The translations under genes were made by a program, and so were the position numbers. This document shows positions 8,340-17,629 of a stretch of 64,000 nucleotides of DNA, piece by piece. Under the pieces are notes generated by a model, which made no database searches, was not told the origin of the DNA, and saw nothing but the letters and a program-made list of their open reading frames with translations. The DNA comes from Sphingobacterium bovisgrunnientis (GTDB lineage Bacteria; Bacteroidota; Bacteroidia; Sphingobacteriales; Sphingobacteriaceae): NCBI RefSeq assembly GCF_009829085.1, contig NZ_WUQY01000013.1, positions 1 to 64,000 of the forward strand. Direction: 5' to 3'. Each line of letters starts with the position of its first letter. The first letter of the stretch is position 1.

Positions 8340-8726
8340 TTAGTATTGTTTGTTTTTTGCCTCAATACTCAAAGTAGTATGAGGTACAGCTTTCAAACGC
8401 TCTTTTTGAATTAATTTACCTGTTTCTCTACAGATGCCGTAAGTTTTATTTTCAATACGTACAAGGGCAGCTTCTAGATTGTCCATGAACTTTCTTTGAC
8501 GAGCAGCCAATTGATTTGTTTGCTCTTTCTCTAATGTAGCTGAACCATCCTCTAACGTCTTATAAGTACCTGCGGTATCATCTGTTCCGTTGGCATTACC
8601 TCCACTCAAAGTTTTGGTCAATGCATCAAGCTCTTCTCTAGCAATTCTCAATTTCTCAAGAATAATGCCTTTGAATTCTTGAAGCTCAACGTCGCTGTAA
8701 CGTGTTTTTTCTGTGTTTTCTCCCAT
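8340..8726 (-). CDS. TraR/DksA family regulator with degenerate zinc finger
   Basis: A DksA-like protein of 128 residues: an N-terminal coiled coil (about 10-95, containing DALTKTLSG and ATLEKEQTNQLAARQRKFMDNLE) and a C-terminal finger region. DksA-type proteins insert a coiled coil into the RNA polymerase secondary channel. The finger reads YGICRETGKLIQKERLKAVPHTT, so of the four canonical cysteines only the first remains, with His in place of a later one. It probably does not bind zinc in the classic way, a pattern typical of Bacteroidota members. It sits 3 bp downstream of ileS. Confidence 0.88.
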   Translation of the reverse strand: MGENTEKTRYSDVELQEFKGIILEKLRIAREELDALTKTLSGGNANGTDDTAGTYKTLEDGSATLEKEQTNQLAARQRKFMDNLEAALVRIENKTYGICRETGKLIQKERLKAVPHTTLSIEAKNKQY

Positions 8727-8729
8727 AAT

Positions 8730-11700
8730 CTAATATTTTTCGATTAATACCTCAAGTTTACTTTCATTGATCTCTATACTGTCGTTGGTGCTTACAACAT
8801 CCATAAAATCAAATGAATCAGCTAGTATTTCTGTGCAAATATACGATAAATTATTTTTGGCAGCTTCTTCGATCTCATTATTTCTACTTAGCTGAACTTT
8901 GATACGATCTGTTACCTCAAAGTTCTTCTCTTTACGTAGATTTTGAAGACGGTTGATTAATTCACGCGCAATACCTTCTTGCTTTAATTCTGGCGTAATT
9001 TGGATATCCAAAGCCACAGTCAAATTACCTAAGTTAGCAACTTGCCAGCCAGCTACGTCTTCTGCAATGATTTCAACATCTTCCAAAGTAATCGTATAGC
9101 TTGTATCTGCAAGCGCTAATGATCCATTTTTCTCTAATGCTGTAATATCTTCTGCACCTAATGCTTGAATAGCTGTGCTAACAACTTTCATATCTTTACC
9201 GACTTTAGCACCTAATGCTTTGAAGTTTGGTTTGATTTTTTTCTTAATAATTCCCGTCGTATCCGTGATGAATTCGATGTCTTTGATATTTGTCTCCGAC
9301 AAAATTAAATCTTTCACCTTTTCTACTTTTTCTTGGAATGCTGCATCCAATACAGGAACCAAAATTTTGCTTAATGGTTGACGTACGTTTATACCTACTT
9401 TTTTACGTAGTGACAATGTCAATGAAGAAATATCTTGTGCAATAGCCATTCTTTCTTCCAAAGCTTTGTCTACCAACTCCGTGTGGTATGCAGGGAAGTC
9501 AGCCAAGTGCACCGACTCAAAGTTTTCTTTCTTCGTAGCATTGTTTAAATCCAAATACAATTGATCCGCGAAGAACGGCGAAACTGGCGCCATTAATTTC
9601 GCAATCGTATCCAAACACGTATACAATGTTTGATAAGCCGAAATCTTATCTTCTGTATATTCACCTTTCCAAAAACGACGACGACACAGACGCACGTACC
9701 AGTTACTCAAATGCTCATCCACAAAATTCTGTATAGCACGAGCCGCTTTTGTTGGTTCGTAATCTGCATAGAATCCATCAACTTCTTTGCTCAAACTATT
9801 CAGCAAGGAGATAATCCATCTATCTATTTCAGGACGATCTTCAATTACAATCTCTGCTTCAGCGTAGCTGAATTTATCGATATTCGCGTATAATGCGAAG
9901 AAAGCGTATGTGTTATATAATGTACCGAAGAATTTACGACGAACTTCATCTAAACCTTCTTCGTTGAATTTCAAATTGTCCCAAGGAGATGCGTTGCTGA
10001 TCATGTACCAACGTGTCGCATCTGCCGAATATTTATCAATAGTCGCAAATGGATCGACACCGTTTCCAAGACGTTTAGACATTTTGTTTCCATTTTTGTC
10101 TAATACCAATCCGTTAGATACAACGTTTTTGAACGCTACCGAGCCACGAACCATTGTCGAAATAGCGTGAAGCGTAAAGAACCATCCACGAGTCTGGTCA
10201 ACACCTTCCGCGATGAAGTCAGCAGGAAATGCTGAATTGTATTCCGATTTGAAAGGAAGAGGGTCGCCAGCTGCTAATTTATCGTAATCTAATCCCCATT
10301 GTGCATAAGGCATCGCTCCTGAATCAAACCATACATCAATTAAGTCCAATTCACGGAACATTTTCTGGCCTGATTCTGAAACCAAAACAATATGGTCAAC
10401 ATAAGGACGGTGAAGATCTAATTTCTCTGAACCGAATTTATCTAAATATTCTTTGTTAACAGATTTTTCGTCAAGTGTAAGAACATCTGATTGCAAAGAA
10501 GCTTCTAAATATTGTTTCAATTCTATCATCGAACCGATACAGATTTCTTCGTTTTCATCCTCCGTTCTCCAGATTGGTAGTGGTGTTCCCCAATATCTAG
10601 AACGTGACAAGTTCCAGTCTACTAAGTTTTCTAACCAATTTCCAAAACGCCCTGATCCCGTCGCCTCTGGTTTCCAATTGATTGTTTTGTTCAATTCTAC
10701 CAATTTCTCTTTTACCGCTGTAGTTTTGATAAACCAACTATCCAAAGGATAATACAATACGGGTTTATCAGTACGCCAACAGTGTGGGTAGGTGTGTTCG
10801 TATTTCTTAACGTCGAACGCTTTGTTATCTTCTTTTAATTTGATCGCGATTAATACATCTGTAGGACGGAAATCTTTATCAGCGCGTTCTTCTTCCGAAT
10901 AGTATTCTTCCTTTACGAAACGGCCTGCAAAATCAGTTACTTCTTTTACAAAGCGACCAGTGCGATCTACTGTAGGTCCTTCTTTGCCATTTTCATCTTT
11001 TACCAAAATAGCTGGTACACCAGCTTCTTTGGCTACACGAAAGTCATCCGCACCGTAGGTAGGCGCGATGTGAACGATACCTGTACCATCTTCTGTCGTA
11101 ACGAAATCACCAGGAATTACGCGGAATGCTTTTTCCAATAATTCCTCAGAAGTAATATAAGGTAACAATTGGTGGTAACGTAAACCTACCAATTCGGCAC
11201 CAGTAAATTCAGCTACTTGTTCCCAAGGAACGATTTTATCACCTACTTTGTAATCTTGGAATGAAGCGTTTTCTCCTTCAGCTTTGAAATGTTTGCTGAT
11301 TAAGTTTTTCGCCAATACAACCGAAACTGGAGAACCAGTGTATTGGTTGAAAGTTTTGATTTTTACGTATTCAATTTTTGAACCTACAGCCAAAGCCGAG
11401 TTACTTGGCAATGTCCAAGGTGTAGTTGTCCACGCGATGAATGCTACATCTTCATCTGCTGATTCTACTAAGGTATTAATCAACGGATGAACTTGCGATT
11501 TGTCAACGCGGAATTCAGCAACGATAGTTGTGTCTTTCACATCTTTGTACGTGCCTGGTTGGTTCAATTCGTGTGAACTCAATCCTGTACCTGCGGCAGG
11601 TGAGTACGGCTGAATAGTGTAACCCTTGTACAAAAGACCTTTTTTGTATAAGTCTTTCAACAAGAACCACAATGTCTCGATATATTCGTTTTGATAAGTA

Positions 11701-12143
11701 ATATATGGATTTTCCAAGTCTACCCAATACCCCATTTTTTCTGTCAAGTCATTCCATACATCCGTGTATTTCATGACCTCTTTGCGACAAGCATTGTTGT
11801 AGTCTTCAACAGAAATTTTCGTTCCGATGTCTTCTTTGGTAATGCCTAAAGATTTCTCCACAGCCAACTCAATCGGAAGACCGTGCGTATCCCAACCACC
11901 TTTACGTTTTACTTGGTAACCTTTTAAAGTTTTATAACGACAGAAAATATCCTTAATCGTACGAGCCATTACGTGGTGAATGCCCGGCATACCATTCGCC
12001 GAAGGCGGACCTTCATAAAAAGTGTATGGTTTGCTTGCAGGACGATTCGAAATACTCTTTGCGAAGATATCCTCCGCACCCCAACGTCTTAAAACTTCCT
12101 TTCCGATTTCCGGTAAATTTAACTGCTTATATTCCTTGTACAT
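8730..12143 (-). CDS. ileS: Isoleucyl-tRNA synthetase (long, eukaryote-like type)
   Basis: It charges tRNA-Ile with isoleucine. The 1137-residue protein has the HIGH-type motif as GIHH (about 54-57), the editing domain with TTPWTLPSN, WFDSGAMPYAQWG, and the signature KMSKRLGN (about 687-694). The length, KMSKR form and lack of a clear C-terminal four-Cys finger place it in the eukaryote-like type 2 group, which in other bacteria is associated with mupirocin tolerance. ATG 12141-12143 is preferred over the GTG one codon earlier. The DksA-like gene follows almost at once. Confidence 0.96.
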   Translation of the reverse strand: MYKEYKQLNLPEIGKEVLRRWGAEDIFAKSISNRPASKPYTFYEGPPSANGMPGIHHVMARTIKDIFCRYKTLKGYQVKRKGGWDTHGLPIELAVEKSLGITKEDIGTKISVEDYNNACRKEVMKYTDVWNDLTEKMGYWVDLENPYITYQNEYIETLWFLLKDLYKKGLLYKGYTIQPYSPAAGTGLSSHELNQPGTYKDVKDTTIVAEFRVDKSQVHPLINTLVESADEDVAFIAWTTTPWTLPSNSALAVGSKIEYVKIKTFNQYTGSPVSVVLAKNLISKHFKAEGENASFQDYKVGDKIVPWEQVAEFTGAELVGLRYHQLLPYITSEELLEKAFRVIPGDFVTTEDGTGIVHIAPTYGADDFRVAKEAGVPAILVKDENGKEGPTVDRTGRFVKEVTDFAGRFVKEEYYSEEERADKDFRPTDVLIAIKLKEDNKAFDVKKYEHTYPHCWRTDKPVLYYPLDSWFIKTTAVKEKLVELNKTINWKPEATGSGRFGNWLENLVDWNLSRSRYWGTPLPIWRTEDENEEICIGSMIELKQYLEASLQSDVLTLDEKSVNKEYLDKFGSEKLDLHRPYVDHIVLVSESGQKMFRELDLIDVWFDSGAMPYAQWGLDYDKLAAGDPLPFKSEYNSAFPADFIAEGVDQTRGWFFTLHAISTMVRGSVAFKNVVSNGLVLDKNGNKMSKRLGNGVDPFATIDKYSADATRWYMISNASPWDNLKFNEEGLDEVRRKFFGTLYNTYAFFALYANIDKFSYAEAEIVIEDRPEIDRWIISLLNSLSKEVDGFYADYEPTKAARAIQNFVDEHLSNWYVRLCRRRFWKGEYTEDKISAYQTLYTCLDTIAKLMAPVSPFFADQLYLDLNNATKKENFESVHLADFPAYHTELVDKALEERMAIAQDISSLTLSLRKKVGINVRQPLSKILVPVLDAAFQEKVEKVKDLILSETNIKDIEFITDTTGIIKKKIKPNFKALGAKVGKDMKVVSTAIQALGAEDITALEKNGSLALADTSYTITLEDVEIIAEDVAGWQVANLGNLTVALDIQITPELKQEGIARELINRLQNLRKEKNFEVTDRIKVQLSRNNEIEEAAKNNLSYICTEILADSFDFMDVVSTNDSIEINESKLEVLIEKY

Positions 12144-12296
12144 CACGTATTTTATATCAATTTTTCAAAGGTCGCTAATTTAACGATTTAACTTTGAAAA
12201 TGGAAGGTGAAAAAAGCGAAGCATAGTTAGATAAGTATTTATGAATTTCGGATTAGATTTCTTGTGGAATAAAATCAATTTTAGCATCATTGAGGT

Positions 12297-13259
12297 ATGA
12301 AACGATTTTCTATTGTATTGTTCTATCTTTTACTCTTATATAGAGCCTATCCTCAGTCAGAAAATGAATCAAATTTGATAAAGCTTTCTAAAGACTTTCA
12401 GACTTTTTTTAACAACAAGGGATGGAGATTAAATATTCCATTAAGTAGTAGTGGATTAATCTTCACAAATGGGCCAACATTATATCGAATTAAAGACTCT
12501 GTGTATTGGAGTAAAGATGAATATAGGCTTATGAATAAGTTTGTTGTAAATAATGAAAGTATTCAAGATTCAATAATTTATATGATACTTGGGGTTAATG
12601 ATTTGATGTCTAATATGCAAATAGTAGATGTATATGAGTATGATCATTTAAAAAATGTTGAAAACGTGGGATTTCCTAATCTAGGTATCAGTGCAGAATT
12701 TGGTGGAGGTAATAGAAAATTTTGTGATTCATTCAAAAAGTACTTAAAAACGTTGGAAGAAATTCCTAATAAATTTAGTGCTCAATTTAAGCTATATTTT
12801 GCCTATAATAAATCGAATATAGAAATGACCACACAATCAGAGAATTCGTGGTTGAAAAAACAATTAGATGATTATTTGATAATTAATCCAATTAAATATT
12901 TGTCCCCAATTAGATATGGACGTCCAATATACAGTCGACATGAATTTAAGGTAAATAAAATTGGTAATGAAATTACTGTGGAGGATATAGATTATGGAGA
13001 GTCTTTCTTTTTGTATAAAGATTCTTTAACATTATATTTTATTGAACCGATTAGTAATAGTATACATCTAGAAGGGAAAATACCTTTTGTATATGATCAA
13101 AAATGGTCAGAACAGGAATTTTTAGAAAGTCCAGATATTGCTAGGATTGGTCGAGAATTGAATAGTCCAAATTTAAGATATGTTCTAAAAAAGTTTCATA
13201 ACAATTTAGTTGTTAAACCTTGCAGTGCTGTTTATGCTATATCTGTTGAACACCTTTAA
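12297..13259 (+). CDS. Secreted protein of unknown function, AT-rich
   Basis: A 320-residue protein with an N-terminal signal-like segment (hydrophobic 5-16, then YPQSENES). After it comes a soluble region rich in Asn, Ser, Lys and aromatics, with no recognised domain. The gene is visibly more AT-rich than its neighbours and uses AT-ending codons heavily, suggesting a foreign or fast-evolving gene. It is divergent from ileS and convergent with the IscA-type gene, ending before a strong terminator. Confidence 0.7.
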   Translation: MKRFSIVLFYLLLLYRAYPQSENESNLIKLSKDFQTFFNNKGWRLNIPLSSSGLIFTNGPTLYRIKDSVYWSKDEYRLMNKFVVNNESIQDSIIYMILGVNDLMSNMQIVDVYEYDHLKNVENVGFPNLGISAEFGGGNRKFCDSFKKYLKTLEEIPNKFSAQFKLYFAYNKSNIEMTTQSENSWLKKQLDDYLIINPIKYLSPIRYGRPIYSRHEFKVNKIGNEITVEDIDYGESFFLYKDSLTLYFIEPISNSIHLEGKIPFVYDQKWSEQEFLESPDIARIGRELNSPNLRYVLKKFHNNLVVKPCSAVYAISVEHL

Positions 13260-13294
13260 TAGATTATTTGGAACTAATTTATTAGAAATCTACG

Positions 13295-13336
13295 TATACA
13301 AGAAAAGCACTTCAATCGAAGTGCTTTTCTTGTATA
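13295..13336. terminator. Bidirectional terminator
   Basis: A perfect 19-bp inverted repeat (13295-13313 with 13318-13336, loop AATC) lies between convergent genes. The A- and T-rich arms allow it to work both ways. Confidence 0.93.
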
Positions 13337-13349
13337 TAAAATAAAATTA

Positions 13350-13703
13350 TTATGCAGAGAAACTCGATCCACAACCGCAGGTGCTAGTTGCATTTGGGTT
13401 GTTGAAAGTAAAGCCACGTGCATCTAGGCCATTTTTGAAATCAACTTCCATACCTGCCAGATACATGCCATGTGCCTTGTTCATAAAAATGCGAATTCCT
13501 TCGATTTCATACTCTGAATCGCCTTCTTTTTTCTGATCAAATCCCAAGATATAACTCATTCCTGAGCAGCCACCGCCTTCTACGCCTAGACGAAGACCAA
13601 ATTCTGCACCTAACTCTTGTTGATCTATTAATTTTTTTAATTCTGCTACCGCGCCCGTAGTTAAAGTAACTGGACCTGTTGCTGTTATATTTTCAGTACT
13701 CAT
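13350..13703 (-). CDS. Iron-sulfur cluster assembly protein, IscA/ErpA (HesB) type
   Basis: An A-type carrier that receives Fe-S clusters from a scaffold and hands them to target enzymes. The 117-residue protein has the three conserved cysteines: one in GGGCSGMSY and two in the C-terminal CGCGSSF. ATG 13701-13703 (MSTENITATGPV) is chosen over an upstream TTG that would add 11 residues. No isc/suf genes are adjacent, and it stands alone. Confidence 0.92.
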   Translation of the reverse strand: MSTENITATGPVTLTTGAVAELKKLIDQQELGAEFGLRLGVEGGGCSGMSYILGFDQKKEGDSEYEIEGIRIFMNKAHGMYLAGMEVDFKNGLDARGFTFNNPNATSTCGCGSSFSA

Positions 13704-13804
13704 AGTAATAACCTTTCCGAATTGATTGTTAAACAAAATTACATATTTTTAGACATTAAAAATCAACCTTATATTTTTTGACAATTTATAAACATTGAAA
13801 TAAA

Positions 13805-14332
13805 ATGGAATTTATCGAATTGCTAAAGCAATTATTTATCATTGGGTTCGGCGTATTGGTGGCATTAGTCTTAGGTTTTTATGTGATATGGCCCAAAGTT
13901 GAGAGCCTTTTTCTGAAAGTAAATGCTATTAATCAAAATAAGGAGCTTGTTAAGAACACACAACAATTACAGTTTGCAGCTTATGAACGATTGATATTGT
14001 TCGCTTATCGCATTACACCCTACCAGGTTCTATTGCGAAATCATGCGCCAAATCTTACTATTGAGCAGTATAAACAAGCCATAATTCAGGATATTGAAAA
14101 TGAATATCAGCATAATTTTACGCAACAACTTTATGTTTCGGATGCTGCTTGGACTGTTGTCAAAGATTTAAAAGATAGTACGATAGCATTGTTTAAAAAT
14201 ACCAGTAAAGTAGTTCCAGCTGATGCGACTACAGATACATATGTTGGGATGATCTTGAAGCATGTGTCCGAATTGGATGTAAATCCATACGAAACGGCAC
14301 AACTTATTCTAAAAAAGGAGCTTTCTGCCTAA
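13805..14332 (+). CDS. Membrane-anchored protein of unknown function
   Basis: A 175-residue protein with one N-terminal membrane helix (about 8-30, IIGFGVLVALVLGFYVIW) and a helical cytoplasmic part (QLQFAAYERLILFAYRITP, then a segment of about 100 residues). The layout resembles an uncharacterised conserved Bacteroidota family; I am not certain of its family number. It lies 160 bp upstream of glyA, probably with its own promoter. Confidence 0.75.
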   Translation: MEFIELLKQLFIIGFGVLVALVLGFYVIWPKVESLFLKVNAINQNKELVKNTQQLQFAAYERLILFAYRITPYQVLLRNHAPNLTIEQYKQAIIQDIENEYQHNFTQQLYVSDAAWTVVKDLKDSTIALFKNTSKVVPADATTDTYVGMILKHVSELDVNPYETAQLILKKELSA

Positions 14333-14443
14333 TAAAATTTTATTTTTCGAAAGAATCATATCTCTTTAATGAAGAATTTACTGTACATGCATTCTTTTGA
14401 AAAAGAAGTGTTAAAGAATTTAAAGAAAAGATAAGATAATCGT

Positions 14444-14451
14444 ATATTTGC
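14444..14451 (+). promoter_or_regulatory. -7 promoter box of glyA
   Basis: TATATTTG matches the Bacteroidota TAnnTTTG box and lies 43 nt upstream of the glyA start codon. A -33 element is not obvious. Confidence 0.55.
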
Positions 14452-14494
14452 GACAAAATAAAGTGAATTACGCATCCAACAATAATTAAGTATA

Positions 14495-15766
14495 ATGGAA
14501 AGAGATCAAGCCATCTTTAATCTAATCGCTGACGAGCTAAAACGCCAAGAAGAAGGTATCGAATTAATTGCTTCAGAAAACTTCGTAAGTAAACAAGTAA
14601 TGGAAGCTGCAGGTTCTGTTTTGACAAACAAATATGCAGAAGGACTTCCAGGAAAACGCTATTACGGCGGTTGTGAGGTAGTTGATGAAATTGAAACTAT
14701 CGCGATAGAAAGAGCTAAGAAATTATTCGGTGCAGAATGGGTTAACGTTCAGCCTCACTCTGGTGCACAAGCTAATGCAGCTGTATTTTTAGCTACTATT
14801 AAACCAGGTGATAAGATTTTAGGTTTAGATTTGTCGCATGGTGGTCACTTAACACATGGTTCTCCAGCAAACTTATCGGGTAAGATTTACCAACCATTAT
14901 TCTACGGAGTAAAAGAAGATACAGGTCTGATTGATTACGAATCTTTAGAAGAGACTGCATTACGCGAAAAGCCAAAAATGATTATCTGTGGTGCTTCCGC
15001 ATATTCTCGTGATTGGGACTACGCGCGTATTCGTAAAGTAGCTGATGAAATCGGCGCTTTATTAATGGCGGATATTTCGCACCCTGCGGGTCTTATTGCT
15101 AAAGGATTATTAGCAGATCCACTTCCGCACTGTCATATCGTGACGACAACTACGCACAAGACATTGCGTGGTCCTCGTGGTGGTATGATCATGGTAGGTA
15201 AAGATTTCGAAAACACTTGGGGAGCTAAAACTCCTAAAGGTGAAACTCGTACTATTACACAATTGTTAGATTTAGCGGTATTCCCAGGTACACAGGGTGG
15301 ACCATTGGAACACACTATCGCAGCAAAAGCAATTGCTTACGGAGAGGCTTTGACTGATGAATACTTAGCATATGCTAAGCAAGTACAAGCAAATGCACAA
15401 GTATTAGCTAAATTCTTTATCGATAGAGATTACAAAATCATTTCTGGCGGTACAGATAACCACTTAATGTTGGTGGACTTACGTAATAAAGATATTTCGG
15501 GTAAGGAGGCAGAGGCTGTATTAGGTCAAGCAGGTATCACAACGAATAAAAACATGGTTCCTTTTGATACACGTTCTCCTTTTGTGACTTCAGGTGTTCG
15601 TTTTGGTACTGCAGCAATCACAACTCGTGGTGTTAAAGAGGCAGAAATGATTCAAATTGGTGAATTAATCGACGAAGCATTGAAAAATCGCGGTAATGAA
15701 GCTCAATTAAATGCTATTCACGGTAAAGTGAAAGATTTAATGGCAAAATTTCCATTATATAAGTAA
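14495..15766 (+). CDS. glyA: Serine hydroxymethyltransferase
   Basis: A PLP enzyme interconverting serine and glycine with tetrahydrofolate; it is the main source of one-carbon units, for example for purine synthesis (purE and purK are nearby). The 423-residue protein has LIASENF (24-30), [21 protein letters not shown] and the PLP-lysine motif [14 protein letters not shown] with Lys222. It is full length with no odd features, and a terminator follows about 25 bp after the stop. Confidence 0.97.
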   Translation: MERDQAIFNLIADELKRQEEGIELIASENFVSKQVMEAAGSVLTNKYAEGLPGKRYYGGCEVVDEIETIAIERAKKLFGAEWVNVQPHSGAQANAAVFLATIKPGDKILGLDLSHGGHLTHGSPANLSGKIYQPLFYGVKEDTGLIDYESLEETALREKPKMIICGASAYSRDWDYARIRKVADEIGALLMADISHPAGLIAKGLLADPLPHCHIVTTTTHKTLRGPRGGMIMVGKDFENTWGAKTPKGETRTITQLLDLAVFPGTQGGPLEHTIAAKAIAYGEALTDEYLAYAKQVQANAQVLAKFFIDRDYKIISGGTDNHLMLVDLRNKDISGKEAEAVLGQAGITTNKNMVPFDTRSPFVTSGVRFGTAAITTRGVKEAEMIQIGELIDEALKNRGNEAQLNAIHGKVKDLMAKFPLYK

Positions 15767-15789
15767 GAGAATTGTAAATAAATAATTTT

Positions 15790-15823
15790 AAAAGCACCAA
15801 ATCAAACTTTGGTGCTTTTTTGT
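15790..15823 (+). terminator. Terminator of glyA
   Basis: A 12-bp perfect stem (15790-15801 with 15808-15819) is followed by a T-run. Confidence 0.92.
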
Positions 15824-16015
15824 TGTTAGTTTATATCTAATGTGACTGTGAATTAATGTTAAATAAAAGCTAAGTCTTTTGAATTTATGTAGAATTTCTA
15901 CTACTTTTATACCTACAATTAGCTATTGAATTTTAAAACATAACTAAAACAAACGCTTATCGAAACACGCTTACTCTAAAATTAATTTTTGCTGTAACTT
16001 AAATAGGAAATTGTT

Positions 16016-16606
16016 ATGAAAAATTTAAATAACATGACCGATCAACAACTGATTCATCTATATGCCAGTGGCGATGAGAATGGGTTGAAAATATTGATAG
16101 ATCGATACAAGAGTAAGATATATACCTCAATATATATGCGTGTTAAAGATGAGTATGTCGCTGAAGATATATTTCAAGAGACATTCATTAAAGTTATTAA
16201 TACGATCAAATCTGGAGGATACAATGAAGAAGGTAAATTTTTACCTTGGGTGGTTCGTATTGCTTACAATATGGTCATTGATTATTTCCGCAAGGAGAAA
16301 CGTAGTCCTACAGTCATTACTGGGGATGGTTATGATATTTTTGAAGTGATGGATTTTGCAGATGATGATGTTGAACGTAAGATGGTCAGAAATCAAGTAG
16401 ATGTGGATTTGAAGAAACTTATACAGCTGTTGCCTGATGACCAAAAGGAAGTGCTTATTATGCGTCATTTTTGTGATATGAGCTTCAAAGATATAGCTGA
16501 AGTCACGGAGGTAAGTATTAATACAGCTTTAGGTAGAATGCGTTATGCGTTAAGTAATTTGAGAAGATTAATTGAAGAACATAATTTGAGTTTTCAGTAT
16601 AATTAA
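16016..16606 (+). CDS. ECF-type RNA polymerase sigma factor
   Basis: A sigma-70 family protein of 196 residues with region 2 at about 20-95 (YVAEDIFQETFIKVINTI, FLPWVVRIAYNMVIDYFRK) and region 4 at about 130-188 (LPDDQKEVLIMRHFCDMSFKDIAE, then a helix-turn-helix ending NTALGRMRYALSNLR). No anti-sigma factor or SusC/FecR-type gene lies beside it, so it is not a typical FecI-type system. Its regulon is unknown. The gene is monocistronic, with a terminator directly downstream. Confidence 0.93.
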   Translation: MKNLNNMTDQQLIHLYASGDENGLKILIDRYKSKIYTSIYMRVKDEYVAEDIFQETFIKVINTIKSGGYNEEGKFLPWVVRIAYNMVIDYFRKEKRSPTVITGDGYDIFEVMDFADDDVERKMVRNQVDVDLKKLIQLLPDDQKEVLIMRHFCDMSFKDIAEVTEVSINTALGRMRYALSNLRRLIEEHNLSFQYN

Positions 16607-16622
16607 TATCATTGTGTGATAA

Positions 16623-16658
16623 AAAAAAGGATTTTCATTTCGGTGAAAATCCTTTTTT
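16623..16658 (+). terminator. Terminator of the sigma factor gene
   Basis: A 15-bp perfect stem (16623-16637 with 16644-16658) ends in a T-run. Confidence 0.92.
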
Positions 16659-16685
16659 ATTGCTGTTATTTTGACGGTGTTTTAG

Positions 16686-16693
16686 TATATTTG
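16686..16693 (+). promoter_or_regulatory. Candidate -7 box upstream of the zinc peptidase gene
   Basis: TATATTTG fits TAnnTTTG but lies about 115 bp upstream of the start codon, leaving a long leader. This is a pattern match only. Confidence 0.35.
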
Positions 16694-16808
16694 AGGTTCA
16701 TCATTGACAAGTTGACATTAAAATATAGGATATTTAACCTAATATTATTTTTGGAATTTGTTTTGATATAGAACTGTAAATAAATAGAAATATAAATTAT
16801 AAAAAGAT

Positions 16809-17495
16809 ATGGCAATTTGGGTTTTGTTAATAGGAATTGGAATCATAAGTATGATTGTCCAAACGAGATTTAAGAATAAGTTTAAGAAGTATTCAGAAAT
16901 GCCGCTGACTTCTGGTCTTTCAGGAGCGGAGATTGCGCAAAAGATGCTTCACGATAGTAATATATACGACGTAAAGATTATTTCGGTAGAAGGTCAATTG
17001 ACGGATCACTACAATCCAGCTGATCGTACGGTAAATTTAAGTCCTGAAGTATATCACGGGCGTAGTGTAGCAGCGGCTGCTGTGTCAGCACACGAATGTG
17101 GACACGCTATTCAGCACGCTACAGCGTATTCATGGTTGCAGTTCCGTTCGTCAATGGTGCCGATTGTTAATGTAGCTTCTAAAATAGTATCATTTACTTT
17201 GATGATTGGTGTAATGTTAGCGATTTTCTCTAATAATCTCTTGTTGCTTCAAATTGGTGTTGCAGCATTAGCAGTTACTACTGTTTTCAGTTTTATTACA
17301 TTGCCTGTAGAATTTGATGCGTCAAAAAGAGCTTTAGCTTGGTTGAATACAGCGAATATCACGCATAATGTGGAAGAACATGATGGCGCAAAAGATGCAT
17401 TGAAATGGGCAGCGATGACTTATGTAATAGCGGCTTTATCAGCATTAGTAACTTTATTGTACTATGCGAGTATGTTAATGGGTCGTAGAGATTAA
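16809..17495 (+). CDS. Membrane zinc metallopeptidase (YugP family)
   Basis: A neutral zinc metallopeptidase of the membrane, 228 residues. It has the HExxH motif in SAHECGHAIQH (His95, Glu96, His99), an N-terminal membrane segment (1-18), two central hydrophobic helices (about 115-155) and a C-terminal helix (about 203-222). A conserved VEFDAS segment follows the second helix and is a likely third-ligand region. The family is widespread and its substrate is unknown. Single gene with terminator. Confidence 0.9.
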   Translation: MAIWVLLIGIGIISMIVQTRFKNKFKKYSEMPLTSGLSGAEIAQKMLHDSNIYDVKIISVEGQLTDHYNPADRTVNLSPEVYHGRSVAAAAVSAHECGHAIQHATAYSWLQFRSSMVPIVNVASKIVSFTLMIGVMLAIFSNNLLLLQIGVAALAVTTVFSFITLPVEFDASKRALAWLNTANITHNVEEHDGAKDALKWAAMTYVIAALSALVTLLYYASMLMGRRD

Positions 17496-17518
17496 TAAAT
17501 TTTAGAATTAAATAGTGG

Positions 17519-17546
17519 AAAGGGATAATTATTTTATCCCTTTTTT
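17519..17546 (+). terminator. Terminator of the zinc peptidase gene
   Basis: A 10-bp perfect stem (17519-17528 with 17534-17543) is followed by T residues. Confidence 0.85.
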
Positions 17547-17589
17547 GGTGATTTGTGTTTTGCATGAATCTCCTTTCGAAGCAATTTTG

Positions 17590-17597
17590 TAACTTTG
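17590..17597 (+). promoter_or_regulatory. -7 promoter box of ffh
   Basis: TAACTTTG matches the TAnnTTTG box, 32 nt upstream of the ffh start codon. Confidence 0.5.
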
Positions 17598-17629
17598 TCG
17601 CTTAGCATAAGAATTTCAAAAGATTAACT

